From assembly GCF_023822005.2 (NCBI RefSeq), contig NZ_CP098806.1:2480001-2544000 (forward strand): a stretch of 64,000 bases of DNA. Reading direction: 5' to 3'. Under the pieces are notes generated by a model. It was not told the DNA's origin, ran no database searches, and saw nothing but the letters and a program-made list of their open reading frames with translations. Made by a program: the position numbers and the translations under genes. This document shows positions 52,351 through 60,344 of this stretch, piece by piece. This stretch comes from Dyadobacter fanqingshengii. Its GTDB lineage: Bacteria; Bacteroidota; Bacteroidia; Cytophagales; Spirosomataceae. The first letter of the stretch is position 1. Every line of letters starts with the position of its first letter.

Positions 52351-54165
52351 ATGTCAATGATAAACCGGATAGATGTAAACCTTGGCGGGCTGACCCTGAA
52401 AAAGTTTAGCTTTTTGAGCTTGTTACAACCTTTTGATTCCCAGCACAGTTTAGAGATCCACGTTACTTTCGAGGATATCAACGACTTGTTGGGCAAAAGC
52501 ATTGACAGCCAGGTAAGCCTGAAAGAATTAACCCAAAAATGGGCCGGTGAAAAAGTGACAGCGACGATTATGCAGGGCGAGGCGGACATTTCCAACAATT
52601 TGAAAGAAAAAACCAAGCACACGTTCATAGGGATCGTCAAAGGCGTTCAAATTCAGATGAATGATGCCGTTGACAACACATTGGTCATTTATGGCGTTTG
52701 CCCAACCGTTTTGTTTAAGACGGGAAGCAACACGCGCGCATTCTCAGAAAAATCGCTGGCAGACATTGTGGAGGAGATTGTAAATCCTTTTAAGGGTTTG
52801 CTGAAAGCCAAAATCTCACCGGAATTTCGCGAAACAATTCCCTATATCACGCAATATCAGGAAGACAACTATCAATTCTTGCAACGCCTGGCCGAAACTT
52901 ACGGTGAATGGTTTTATTATGACGGAGAGGAACTGCTGTTTGGAAAATCAACTCGCAGTAAAACGAATGTTGCAAATCTAGAATACCGCGTGAACCTTAC
53001 GCAAATGGAGTATGAATTGAAACTAACTCCACTCACATTCAAAGGGCAGTATTATAGCTATTTAAAGGACGAAAAATTTCAGGTTTCATCGAAAAATGAG
53101 CATGTAGACTTGCAGGATTTCGCGCAGCTCGCGCTATCCAAGTCTGAGAGCATGTTCAGCGAAGAGGTCTTAAACATCGAGCTTTCCGGCCATGATAACG
53201 AATCAACGATCGGAAAATCTGTCAAGAACAATAAGAGCAAATCGTCCAACGGCCTTGCAATCCTCAAAGGTTCGTCGACCAGCCTGGAAATCAGCATAGG
53301 AAGCCCGATCAAGGTTAAAGACGACGTCAAAGAAAATGGCAAGGTCATCCGCACCGACGATTATGGCTCATTCATCATTACAAACATCAGACATTATGTA
53401 GATTCCCGCGGTTTCTATCAAAACAGTTTTGAAGCCATTCCGCAGGACATTGATTATCCTCCCGTGGCTTACCAGGTTTTCCAACCCAAGGCAGAATCCC
53501 AGCCAGCCAAAGTGATTGACACCAATGATCCGGATCAAATGGGCCGGGTGAAAGTGCAATTTTACTGGCAAAAAGATAGCGATTCGACGCCCTGGGCGAG
53601 GGTTGCCAACCTGATGAGTGGCGACGAGCGGGGCATTTATTTTGTCCCTGAAATTGATGAAGTGGTTTTTGTCGATTTTGAATTTGGCAACCCTGATCTG
53701 CCTTTCGTGCGCGGATCGATGTTTACGGGCACATCACTGCCGGGCAGTAACCTTTTCGAAAAGGACAATATGATCAAAGGGATCATTACCAAAGGCGGTA
53801 ACCATATTATTATAGATGATTCGAATGGTAAAGAGGCGATCCGGATTTACAATAAGGATAACAAGAATGAGGTGATCCTGACCCTGGACGGCGAGCCGGT
53901 GATCAGTGTAAAAAGTGATGGGAAAATCAAGCTGGAAGCCAAAGAAATTGAAATGAAGGCAGATAAGATCAGTATGAATGCGAAGCAAGACTGGATGGTT
54001 GAAACCAACAAAGGCAGCATTGAAGCCAAGGCCAAAATGCAGATCGGAGGCGCCACCGTGAATGTGGAAGGCAAGTCGCAAACCAGCATTAAAGGCAACG
54101 CACAACTCGCCCTCGAAGGCGGCGCGCAGGCAAGTCTGAAAGCAGCCATGGTAATGATCAACTAA
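52351..54165 (+). CDS. tssI: TssI (VgrG) spike protein
   Basis: A 604-residue VgrG. N-terminal gp27-like part (~1-370, with FEDINDLLGKSIDSQVSL and QYQEDNYQFLQRLAETYGEWFYYDGEELLFG), then the gp5 OB-fold (~375-460: DTNDPDQMGRVKVQFYWQKD, WARVANLMSG), then a beta-helix (~490-604) rich in short repeated strands (DKISMNAKQDW, IEAKAKMQIGG). There is no added catalytic domain, so effectors would be carried through the PAAR, TTR-like and DUF4123 proteins. Nineteen bp after the cyclase-like gene. Confidence 0.9.
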   Translation: MSMINRIDVNLGGLTLKKFSFLSLLQPFDSQHSLEIHVTFEDINDLLGKSIDSQVSLKELTQKWAGEKVTATIMQGEADISNNLKEKTKHTFIGIVKGVQIQMNDAVDNTLVIYGVCPTVLFKTGSNTRAFSEKSLADIVEEIVNPFKGLLKAKISPEFRETIPYITQYQEDNYQFLQRLAETYGEWFYYDGEELLFGKSTRSKTNVANLEYRVNLTQMEYELKLTPLTFKGQYYSYLKDEKFQVSSKNEHVDLQDFAQLALSKSESMFSEEVLNIELSGHDNESTIGKSVKNNKSKSSNGLAILKGSSTSLEISIGSPIKVKDDVKENGKVIRTDDYGSFIITNIRHYVDSRGFYQNSFEAIPQDIDYPPVAYQVFQPKAESQPAKVIDTNDPDQMGRVKVQFYWQKDSDSTPWARVANLMSGDERGIYFVPEIDEVVFVDFEFGNPDLPFVRGSMFTGTSLPGSNLFEKDNMIKGIITKGGNHIIIDDSNGKEAIRIYNKDNKNEVILTLDGEPVISVKSDGKIKLEAKEIEMKADKISMNAKQDWMVETNKGSIEAKAKMQIGGATVNVEGKSQTSIKGNAQLALEGGAQASLKAAMVMIN

Positions 54166-54169
54166 AACA

Positions 54170-54604
54170 ATGGCTAAGCATCATCGCATTCCGGTTGACT
54201 TTGGCGCGCTGCTCAAAAAAAAGCCTTTGCCGCAGGTAACAATTAAGGCATCGGCGCGCGAATACATTTACCTCCTGCTGCTGACCCAGCGCGGTGAATG
54301 GCGATATGACAACGGATTCCAGTGCTTGCTGTGGGAAAAAGATTTTGAACAAACAGACAACCTGAATATCTGGCTGGACCAGGTCAGGGACGATATCAGG
54401 CTTTCTGTTCATAAATATGAGACGCGTCTAAAAATCCACGATGTGGATGTGCAAAGGGATGAATTACAGGAATTAAGCAGGGAAAATAAGGTCACCCGAA
54501 TCAGAAATCGTCTCAATATAAGAGTCAGAGGAACTGTGATCCAGTCCGGTGAAAACTTTGACGAAACATTCTTGATGTTCTTCGGGCCCATCACCGTGGT
54601 CTGA
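54170..54604 (+). CDS. tssE: TssE baseplate protein (gp25-like)
   Basis: A 144-residue baseplate wedge protein. The gp25-like core has IYLLLLTQRGEWRYDNGFQCLLWEKDFEQ and RDDIRLSVHKYETRL, then IRVRGTVIQSGENFDETFLMFFG. This follows the fold seen in TssE of T6SSiii, which nucleates the sheath at the baseplate. It starts four bases after the tssI stop codon, which fits the conserved I-E order. Confidence 0.82.
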   Translation: MAKHHRIPVDFGALLKKKPLPQVTIKASAREYIYLLLLTQRGEWRYDNGFQCLLWEKDFEQTDNLNIWLDQVRDDIRLSVHKYETRLKIHDVDVQRDELQELSRENKVTRIRNRLNIRVRGTVIQSGENFDETFLMFFGPITVV

Positions 54605-54605
54605 A

Positions 54606-56447
54606 TTGCATAAGTCGAAATCCAACATTATGCCGAATTTAGAAACCAAAGAGTCCATAAAAAGCCGCTTGCATAAGGAAGCTGCCCGGCAATGGGGCGT
54701 GGATGAAATTGACCTGAAAAATGGTTCGTTCGACCCGCTGGTGGATCTGCTATTTGGTGCGTTTGCAACTGAAACCGAGAAGATCTGGCAGGAAATTGAA
54801 TCTTCGCAATCCCATACCGTGAAGCGTATGGCGGAGGCAGTGCTGCCCGAAACGATTACAGGCATAATTCCCGCACACTCCGTATTATTGATAAAAACCA
54901 ATTCCGGGCCCATCGAAATTACCCCTTCGGACCAGTTCACAACCCAGGGAAATAATCAGATTACCATGAGCCCGGCCGGATCTTTCCGGCTTTCGGGCGC
55001 AACTGTTCGCTTCATCGTAACCGGTTCGCGGATTGATAAGGTCAGCGCCACTTTTCAGAGAGAAACTGCATTCCGGATCCCCGGCAAACCCATCGAGCAG
55101 CAGATCTGCTGGGTTGCCATCGAAACACCGGAAAAAGAAGTGCCCGACCAAATGACATTGTTTTTCAATTGGAGCGCGATCGCTGATCAATCCAAAAACC
55201 TTCCCTACATTCCGCTAATTAAGTTCTCAAACAGCGCTCCTGGCACATTTACCGATCCCATTCAGCATTATGAATCACAGGATCGCATTGTGCCCATGGA
55301 GAATGCTGAAAACAAAAGAGATTTTTTCAAACCCATTGAAGAAAGCGTGAGGGAATCATACAACGCGCACTTCATGACCGTTACCAAACTTAAAGCCGGA
55401 TCGGAGCTGGAAAATTATCCCAAAGAATGGTCCGCAATGATGCCGGAAGCCAATGCAAAAACACTCTTTCCCGATAAATTGCTCTGGATAAAAATGCGGT
55501 GCCCGGCTTCGATAACACCCGTTGCGCTGGACAAAATGGAGGTGTTTACAAACTGCGTTCCGGTCCTGAACCGCAAGCTGGTCCATCAACGGGGCAGATT
55601 GCAGCCGCTTTTCAATGTATATGGACTGAAAGACGATGATGGCTTTATGGCAATTGAAAAAGTCGTGAATGGAGATGGGGAAACACTTTTGTCAACTGAA
55701 AAAAATAAGTTTGCCAGTGGGCAAAATGTATATGCACTGCGCAACCGCGGCGTTGCCCGTTTCGATAAGCGCGATGCTTTTCAAAGCCTGAACGATGTTA
55801 CCGCAAAAATGCGCGACGACCTGGCTGCATTTAATGCGCTCGATATTTCCATTGTCTCCAACCATCTGGATAAGATCAATCAGAGCGTGAGCAAGTTGAA
55901 GGAACACCTGGATACATTTGATTTCGCATTGCCCCAGGTTTACATCCTGGTAAAAACCCGGTCAGCAGGAACGATACTCGATGTGTATTTCTGGACTTCC
56001 GAAGGTGAAAAAGCAAATGGCCTCCGCGCACTAACAAAACTGAATGCTGCCCCTACAAACCAGTTCAAGGCCGAAGCATCATTTTTAATGCTTCCCACCA
56101 ATGGCGGCCGGGCTCCGATGGACGATGTTCAAATGCAACAGGCACTCAAAGAAACATTGCTCACGCGCGGACGAGCCGTCACCATCGAGGATTACCGCAC
56201 AATTGCACAAAATTATTTAGGCGATTCTGCATTAAAAGTTGAGGTAAAAAAAGGACTGGGCATAGGTGAAGGGCAAAAGGAAGGCCTTCGCTTCGCACTG
56301 GATGTTTTGATATTCCCCAATATCGAAGATCAGAACGATGAATACTGGATGAGGCAGGCCAGGTTGGTAAAAAACAGCCTGCAACAAAAGTCGGTCGGGA
56401 TGATGCCCTTATATGTTTCTGTTCACGGATTTAACTGGAAAATGTGA
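54606..56447 (+). CDS. tssF: TssF baseplate protein
   Basis: A 613-residue wedge protein that pairs with TssG. Features: ESIKSRLHKEAARQWGVDEIDLKNGSFDPLVDLLFGA at the start, HTVKRMAEAVLPETITGIIPAHSVL, the central region with EVFTNCVPVLNRKL, and a C-terminal part with YKTIAQN-type EDYRTIAQNYLGDSALKVEV. Length fits TssF. Starts one base after tssE. Its stop codon is inside tssG. Confidence 0.87.
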   Translation: MHKSKSNIMPNLETKESIKSRLHKEAARQWGVDEIDLKNGSFDPLVDLLFGAFATETEKIWQEIESSQSHTVKRMAEAVLPETITGIIPAHSVLLIKTNSGPIEITPSDQFTTQGNNQITMSPAGSFRLSGATVRFIVTGSRIDKVSATFQRETAFRIPGKPIEQQICWVAIETPEKEVPDQMTLFFNWSAIADQSKNLPYIPLIKFSNSAPGTFTDPIQHYESQDRIVPMENAENKRDFFKPIEESVRESYNAHFMTVTKLKAGSELENYPKEWSAMMPEANAKTLFPDKLLWIKMRCPASITPVALDKMEVFTNCVPVLNRKLVHQRGRLQPLFNVYGLKDDDGFMAIEKVVNGDGETLLSTEKNKFASGQNVYALRNRGVARFDKRDAFQSLNDVTAKMRDDLAAFNALDISIVSNHLDKINQSVSKLKEHLDTFDFALPQVYILVKTRSAGTILDVYFWTSEGEKANGLRALTKLNAAPTNQFKAEASFLMLPTNGGRAPMDDVQMQQALKETLLTRGRAVTIEDYRTIAQNYLGDSALKVEVKKGLGIGEGQKEGLRFALDVLIFPNIEDQNDEYWMRQARLVKNSLQQKSVGMMPLYVSVHGFNWKM

Positions 56448-57394
56448 TGGAAATATACCAGGTTGCCGAAACGCTGCTCGCATTGAAGACCGACTTACGG
56501 GCGGAAACTGTGGCGCGTGAAATCGCCGAAGCAGCAATCCATTCACCTGAAAACATTCTTTTAACCCCCGTCGGAGCCTTTAACCGCTCTGGATCGAGGG
56601 ACGTTACAGCCGTAACAGAAGAAAACCGGGACACTGATTTTCAGATTACTTATTCCAAAGTGCGCATGGCACGGGAGGGAATTTCGGATATGCTGCCGCC
56701 GGGGATGATATTCCAGCCCACGATCAGCCGGAGCGAACGTTCCACCGAAGTTGTGCTGGAAGACATTGATTACTACGAAACAGGCATTAATCAGGCCAGA
56801 ACGTTCTTCTCGCCGTTTGATATAGAATTCGGGAGGCAGCGGGTGGCGCTGGAAATGCATGAGCATCATTCCGTTGTGAATCCATTTGCCCATTACCACG
56901 ATACGCTTTTCGATTATTTATGGCCTGATCTGGACCTGGAACTGTCCCCGGAGCAGAAGGAAGCAATTTTGGAATTGACCATTCACGCACATCTGATCGT
57001 CGGCAATATGCCGGCTTGCCAGGTTTATTTTGAAAAAGTGCTGGGACAAAAAGTCGTTTTCGAAACAGATCAACAGAAATCAAACCAGAGCATTGGAATT
57101 GATTTCCTGCAACCGCTAGGCAAAGGCACATTAGGGGTGGATTGGATCCTGCATGGAAAATATCAAGATCCGGATCATATCAACATCAGGATCGGCCCGG
57201 TGGCAGACAATGAGCTTTATCATTTCAGGAGCCACGAGCCGCTCGGAAAACATTACCGCACTCTGACATTCCTGTGCGGATTGTTGCTGCCGGCCGAAAT
57301 TACCTGGGACATGTTACTGATCGCTGAAAGAGGCTTTTTCACCATTAATAAAACCAGGGAAACAGGTGTCCTCGGCTATTCTACAATTTTGTGA
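56444..57394 (+). CDS. tssG: TssG baseplate protein
   Basis: A 316-residue wedge protein. Typical start MEIYQVAETLLALKTDLRAETVAREIAEA, then NILLTPVGAFNRSGSRDVTAV, DIEFGRQRVALEMHEH, and the C-terminal HFRSHEPLGKHYRTLTFLCGLLLPAEITWDM. The start codon overlaps the tssF stop by four bases (ATGA), so expression is coupled. Confidence 0.83.
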   Translation: MMEIYQVAETLLALKTDLRAETVAREIAEAAIHSPENILLTPVGAFNRSGSRDVTAVTEENRDTDFQITYSKVRMAREGISDMLPPGMIFQPTISRSERSTEVVLEDIDYYETGINQARTFFSPFDIEFGRQRVALEMHEHHSVVNPFAHYHDTLFDYLWPDLDLELSPEQKEAILELTIHAHLIVGNMPACQVYFEKVLGQKVVFETDQQKSNQSIGIDFLQPLGKGTLGVDWILHGKYQDPDHINIRIGPVADNELYHFRSHEPLGKHYRTLTFLCGLLLPAEITWDMLLIAERGFFTINKTRETGVLGYSTIL

Positions 57395-57406
57395 TTTTTC
57401 GCACCT

Positions 57407-58255
57407 ATGGAGTTGTTTTACAAGATATTACCAGCATTATTAGCATTATTATCCGGGCTGGCCTTTACTGGTATTTTAATGTACGAAAAAGGAAGCGCAA
57501 TGTCCATTTTACGGTGGGCGATCTGGCTGATCTGGACATTTCTTCTGTTTGCAATTTTAGGGTTTGTTAATTCAAAAACAAATTCGATCATAACCGGTTT
57601 TATCGTATTGCTCGCCATGTCCTTTTTAATGGGTATCCTGTATCTGATACTGGCGCCGATGACGCTGTCATGGTGGAGCAATGATTCCTTGCTGGACGTT
57701 TTCATTGCCGGACTTTCGCTTTATTTTGTCGGCATTGCCGGATATATCATCACTTACAACTTACTGGATCACGAAAATCCTTTTCAGTATCTTTTGCTCT
57801 CCGGTTCCCCCGCCTTCCTCCTACCCGCGCTGATTTTCGTTTCCTACGAACTCTGGATGAAAATCCCGGCATTGCGATACAAAACCTGGACTTATCCAGT
57901 GAATGAGCCGGTTCCCAGGTTGGTGCCTGTTGAAACGGTCAGGGTAATGATGAACTTCACACCCGTTCCCGGCAAAAACGAGCCATTCGAAGGTTATGAA
58001 GTGGAATACCCGGGAAATACCACGCTGGGACAGCTTTTCCATTACTTCATATCTTTTCATAACAAACACCGGGAATATCGCAAGAAACCGATCCAGTTCT
58101 TGTCCGATAACCAACTTCCGCTTGAATGGATGTTGTTCAAATACTCCCCTCAGAGGAAAAAGATCATTTTAGATACAGAGAAAACCCTTTTTGAGAATGA
58201 TGTAAAGGGAAATGACATTATTTATGCAATCAGCACTAATCCAATCCGGTCATGA
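57407..58255 (+). CDS. tssN: TssN membrane protein
   Basis: A 282-residue T6SSiii-specific protein. Four or five membrane helices in ~1-150 (ILPALLALLSGLAFTGILM, LRWAIWLIWTFLLFAILGF, SIITGFIVLLAMSFLMGILYLIL, VFIAGLSLYFVGIAGYIITY, LLLSGSPAFLLPALIFV). The C-terminal cytoplasmic ~130 residues include RVMMNFTPVPGKNEPFEGYEVEYPGNTTLG. TssN takes part in the membrane complex replacing TssJ/L/M in Bacteroidetes systems. Overlaps tssK by four bases. Confidence 0.82.
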   Translation: MELFYKILPALLALLSGLAFTGILMYEKGSAMSILRWAIWLIWTFLLFAILGFVNSKTNSIITGFIVLLAMSFLMGILYLILAPMTLSWWSNDSLLDVFIAGLSLYFVGIAGYIITYNLLDHENPFQYLLLSGSPAFLLPALIFVSYELWMKIPALRYKTWTYPVNEPVPRLVPVETVRVMMNFTPVPGKNEPFEGYEVEYPGNTTLGQLFHYFISFHNKHREYRKKPIQFLSDNQLPLEWMLFKYSPQRKKIILDTEKTLFENDVKGNDIIYAISTNPIRS

Positions 58256-59349
58256 CACTTCCAGAAATCACTTATCCATTTCTGAACTGGCGGGATGGTA
58301 TGAAAATCACCCAGCGACATCTCGTCGCACACGACCACGCGATCCGCGACGCGTTGCGCGATGCCACTGCCATTTTTCTCAATGCGCATAATTATGGCCT
58401 GCTGCCAGCCGCCGATAATTCGGGTGCGGGAATTCAGCTCCGGGTCCTGGGCGACACCATTCAAATGCTGTCCTGCCGTGCCGTTACGCCGGGCGGCATA
58501 CGCGTGGAATGGGACGCAGGAAGTGATCCGGACAGTGTAAGCCTGTCGTTAATGGATTATAAAAACCGGCTCGGCAATGTTGGGATTTTTTATGTAGTCC
58601 TGCGCATTTCACTGTCTGGCCTAACAGAAACTGGCGAATATGATATGGAGGAGCAGCCGCTTCGCAAGCCATTTGTGACGCTAAAACCCATGCTCGAACT
58701 GCTTTCTGTTCATGAAAAGCTTTCGGACGCCCATAGCATGCCAGTCTTCAGGATACGGTTTGAAGGGCAGATGTTTTCTCCTGATTACGATTACATTCCT
58801 CCCTCGGCCGGTGTTTTCGGTGAAAACTTACTTTGGTATTACGAAACCTGTGGAAAGCAGATCAACAGCATTCACCAGACCGCAATATTGATCCAAAAAA
58901 AGATAAATGGGATGCAGAACCAGTCGCCGGTTGCCCGGGACATTTACCAGATCTCGGAAAAACTGGTTTTTGCCGGACTGGAAATTATTGATCATTACCG
59001 GCTCATTTCCAAAGACTTGCCTCCTGTCCATTTTATCCAGGAACTGGTCAGATATGCCCGCACCATGCGCACCGCCATTGATTGTCTTTCCGAAAGCAGT
59101 GCCAATCGGTTTTACCAATATCTGCGAAATAATGTAGCAGGAACGACCAAATTCAACACGCATTACGGAGAAGTAACCAAGTCGGTAATGGACTCCATGA
59201 TCGATTCGGTGCTGACAAGCCCTTACAATCATAATGATTGCAGCCTCTTGCTCGACAATGTGAAAGGATATCTGGACTTTATTGATTTTCTCCTTCAAAA
59301 CCTGCTGGCACTTCCCTATGTCGACGCTGGGAAATGGGACATTGCTTAA
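58252..59349 (+). CDS. tssK: TssK baseplate adaptor
   Basis: A 365-residue protein; shorter than the ~440 of proteobacterial TssK. It joins baseplate to membrane complex. Start: LPEITYPFLNWRDGMKITQRHLVAHDHAIRDAL, then VTPGGIRVEWDAGS, middle strands LGNVGIFYVVLRISLS and the C-terminal helix with SVLTSPYNHNDCSLLLDNVKGYLDFIDFLL. The C-terminal receptor-binding part is small. Starts on the ATGA overlap with tssN; 11 bp to the next gene. Confidence 0.85.
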   Translation: MTLPEITYPFLNWRDGMKITQRHLVAHDHAIRDALRDATAIFLNAHNYGLLPAADNSGAGIQLRVLGDTIQMLSCRAVTPGGIRVEWDAGSDPDSVSLSLMDYKNRLGNVGIFYVVLRISLSGLTETGEYDMEEQPLRKPFVTLKPMLELLSVHEKLSDAHSMPVFRIRFEGQMFSPDYDYIPPSAGVFGENLLWYYETCGKQINSIHQTAILIQKKINGMQNQSPVARDIYQISEKLVFAGLEIIDHYRLISKDLPPVHFIQELVRYARTMRTAIDCLSESSANRFYQYLRNNVAGTTKFNTHYGEVTKSVMDSMIDSVLTSPYNHNDCSLLLDNVKGYLDFIDFLLQNLLALPYVDAGKWDIA

Positions 59350-59360
59350 CCTGAATAGAT

Positions 59361-59843
59361 ATGAACCGATCGCAATGGTATATACTGATCAATTTGACTT
59401 TACTGCTTTTCGGGAGCATTGCTTTTTATTATGCCACGCCCAAGTTTCGGAAGAGCAATCAAACAAAGCTGATCAGCCAGGACAAAGAAAGTGAGTTCCG
59501 GAAGGAAGTGATCGTTCTGGACAGTTTATACAAACAACATGTTGCAGCACTCACTTCCAATGATCAGATCGCGATAGCGAGCACTGACGCCGTTTTGGAA
59601 AGGCAATTTGCTTTGATGAAGAAGGAATATGCAGGGCAAACATCCCCTGCCCTGCTGGCGTCCAAACTTATCCGGAATTACCAGGTCAGAGTCCTGCTGA
59701 ACAAGCATTTATTAAGCAAACGAAATGAGCAGGCAGGTGAAATGAAACGTGTTAGCACACTGGTTTCTAAGTTGGAAGAACAGAATGCAGAGTTAAAATC
59801 TCAAAATCAAATGATCAAGCAGGTCCTGCTGGGCTTACCTTAA
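59361..59843 (+). CDS. T6SS membrane protein, TssP/TssQ-like candidate
   Basis: A 160-residue bitopic protein: one N-terminal membrane helix (QWYILINLTLLLFGSIAFYYA) then a helical periplasmic or cytoplasmic part ending in a coiled coil (MKRVSTLVSKLEEQNAELKSQNQ). Same size and layout as the next gene, so the two may be paralogous partners. I cannot assign it to a named Tss family; TssP and TssQ are the open slots. It has no lipobox, which argues against TssQ. Confidence 0.55.
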   Translation: MNRSQWYILINLTLLLFGSIAFYYATPKFRKSNQTKLISQDKESEFRKEVIVLDSLYKQHVAALTSNDQIAIASTDAVLERQFALMKKEYAGQTSPALLASKLIRNYQVRVLLNKHLLSKRNEQAGEMKRVSTLVSKLEEQNAELKSQNQMIKQVLLGLP

Positions 59844-59853
59844 CCGACTATCC

Positions 59854-60336
59854 ATGAAGCCAATCAATGCTGCGCAGCGAAATGCAACCATACTCCGCTT
59901 CTCGCTGTGCTATATTTTGATGATTTTGATGATCGTTTTTTTGCTCTATTTTTCATTGATTGAAATACCAAAAAAACAAAGCGAAGTGACTGCCATCACA
60001 AATGAGCAGGTTGAAAAATTAATACGCCACACCAACGACGCGGATACATTGGTTATCCAAATCCAAAAGGCTGCCGACGTGAAATCAGAAGCACTGGCGC
60101 CGCTTTTCAAATGGACAGGCGATCTTCAAAATGCTTATCAGCAGCCATTTTACACGAGCATTATCACCAGCTACGTAGATCTGTTTAACGAAATTGTCAA
60201 AAGCAAAGCTGGTGACACCACATTGGCAGCCATGAAAACGAAAATGACCTCGCTTCAAAAAGAAAACCTGATCCTGATGCAGCAGCACGATGACCTGAAC
60301 AGCGAACTGGCTGAGGCGAAGACAAAAAAACCTTGA
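59854..60336 (+). CDS. tssO: TssO-like T6SS membrane protein
   Basis: A 160-residue bitopic protein: N-terminal KPINAAQRNATILRF, one membrane helix (CYILMILMIVFLLYFSL), the IPKKQSEV segment, then a helical domain and a final coiled coil (KMTSLQKENLILMQQHDDL). The layout fits TssO, in which a short basic N-terminus, one helix and the sequence VPTK/IPKK follow. TssO is part of the T6SSiii membrane complex. It ends the structural operon, convergent with the permease gene, 8 bp apart. Confidence 0.7.
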   Translation: MKPINAAQRNATILRFSLCYILMILMIVFLLYFSLIEIPKKQSEVTAITNEQVEKLIRHTNDADTLVIQIQKAADVKSEALAPLFKWTGDLQNAYQQPFYTSIITSYVDLFNEIVKSKAGDTTLAAMKTKMTSLQKENLILMQQHDDLNSELAEAKTKKP

Positions 60337-60344
60337 AAAGGCTT

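Noticed and set aside
26480..60336. Extracellular contractile injection system or prophage tail instead of T6SS
   Set aside because: TssK, TssN, TssF/G and ClpV are present, which eCIS and phage tails lack, and no capsid, portal, terminase or integrase gene is seen.
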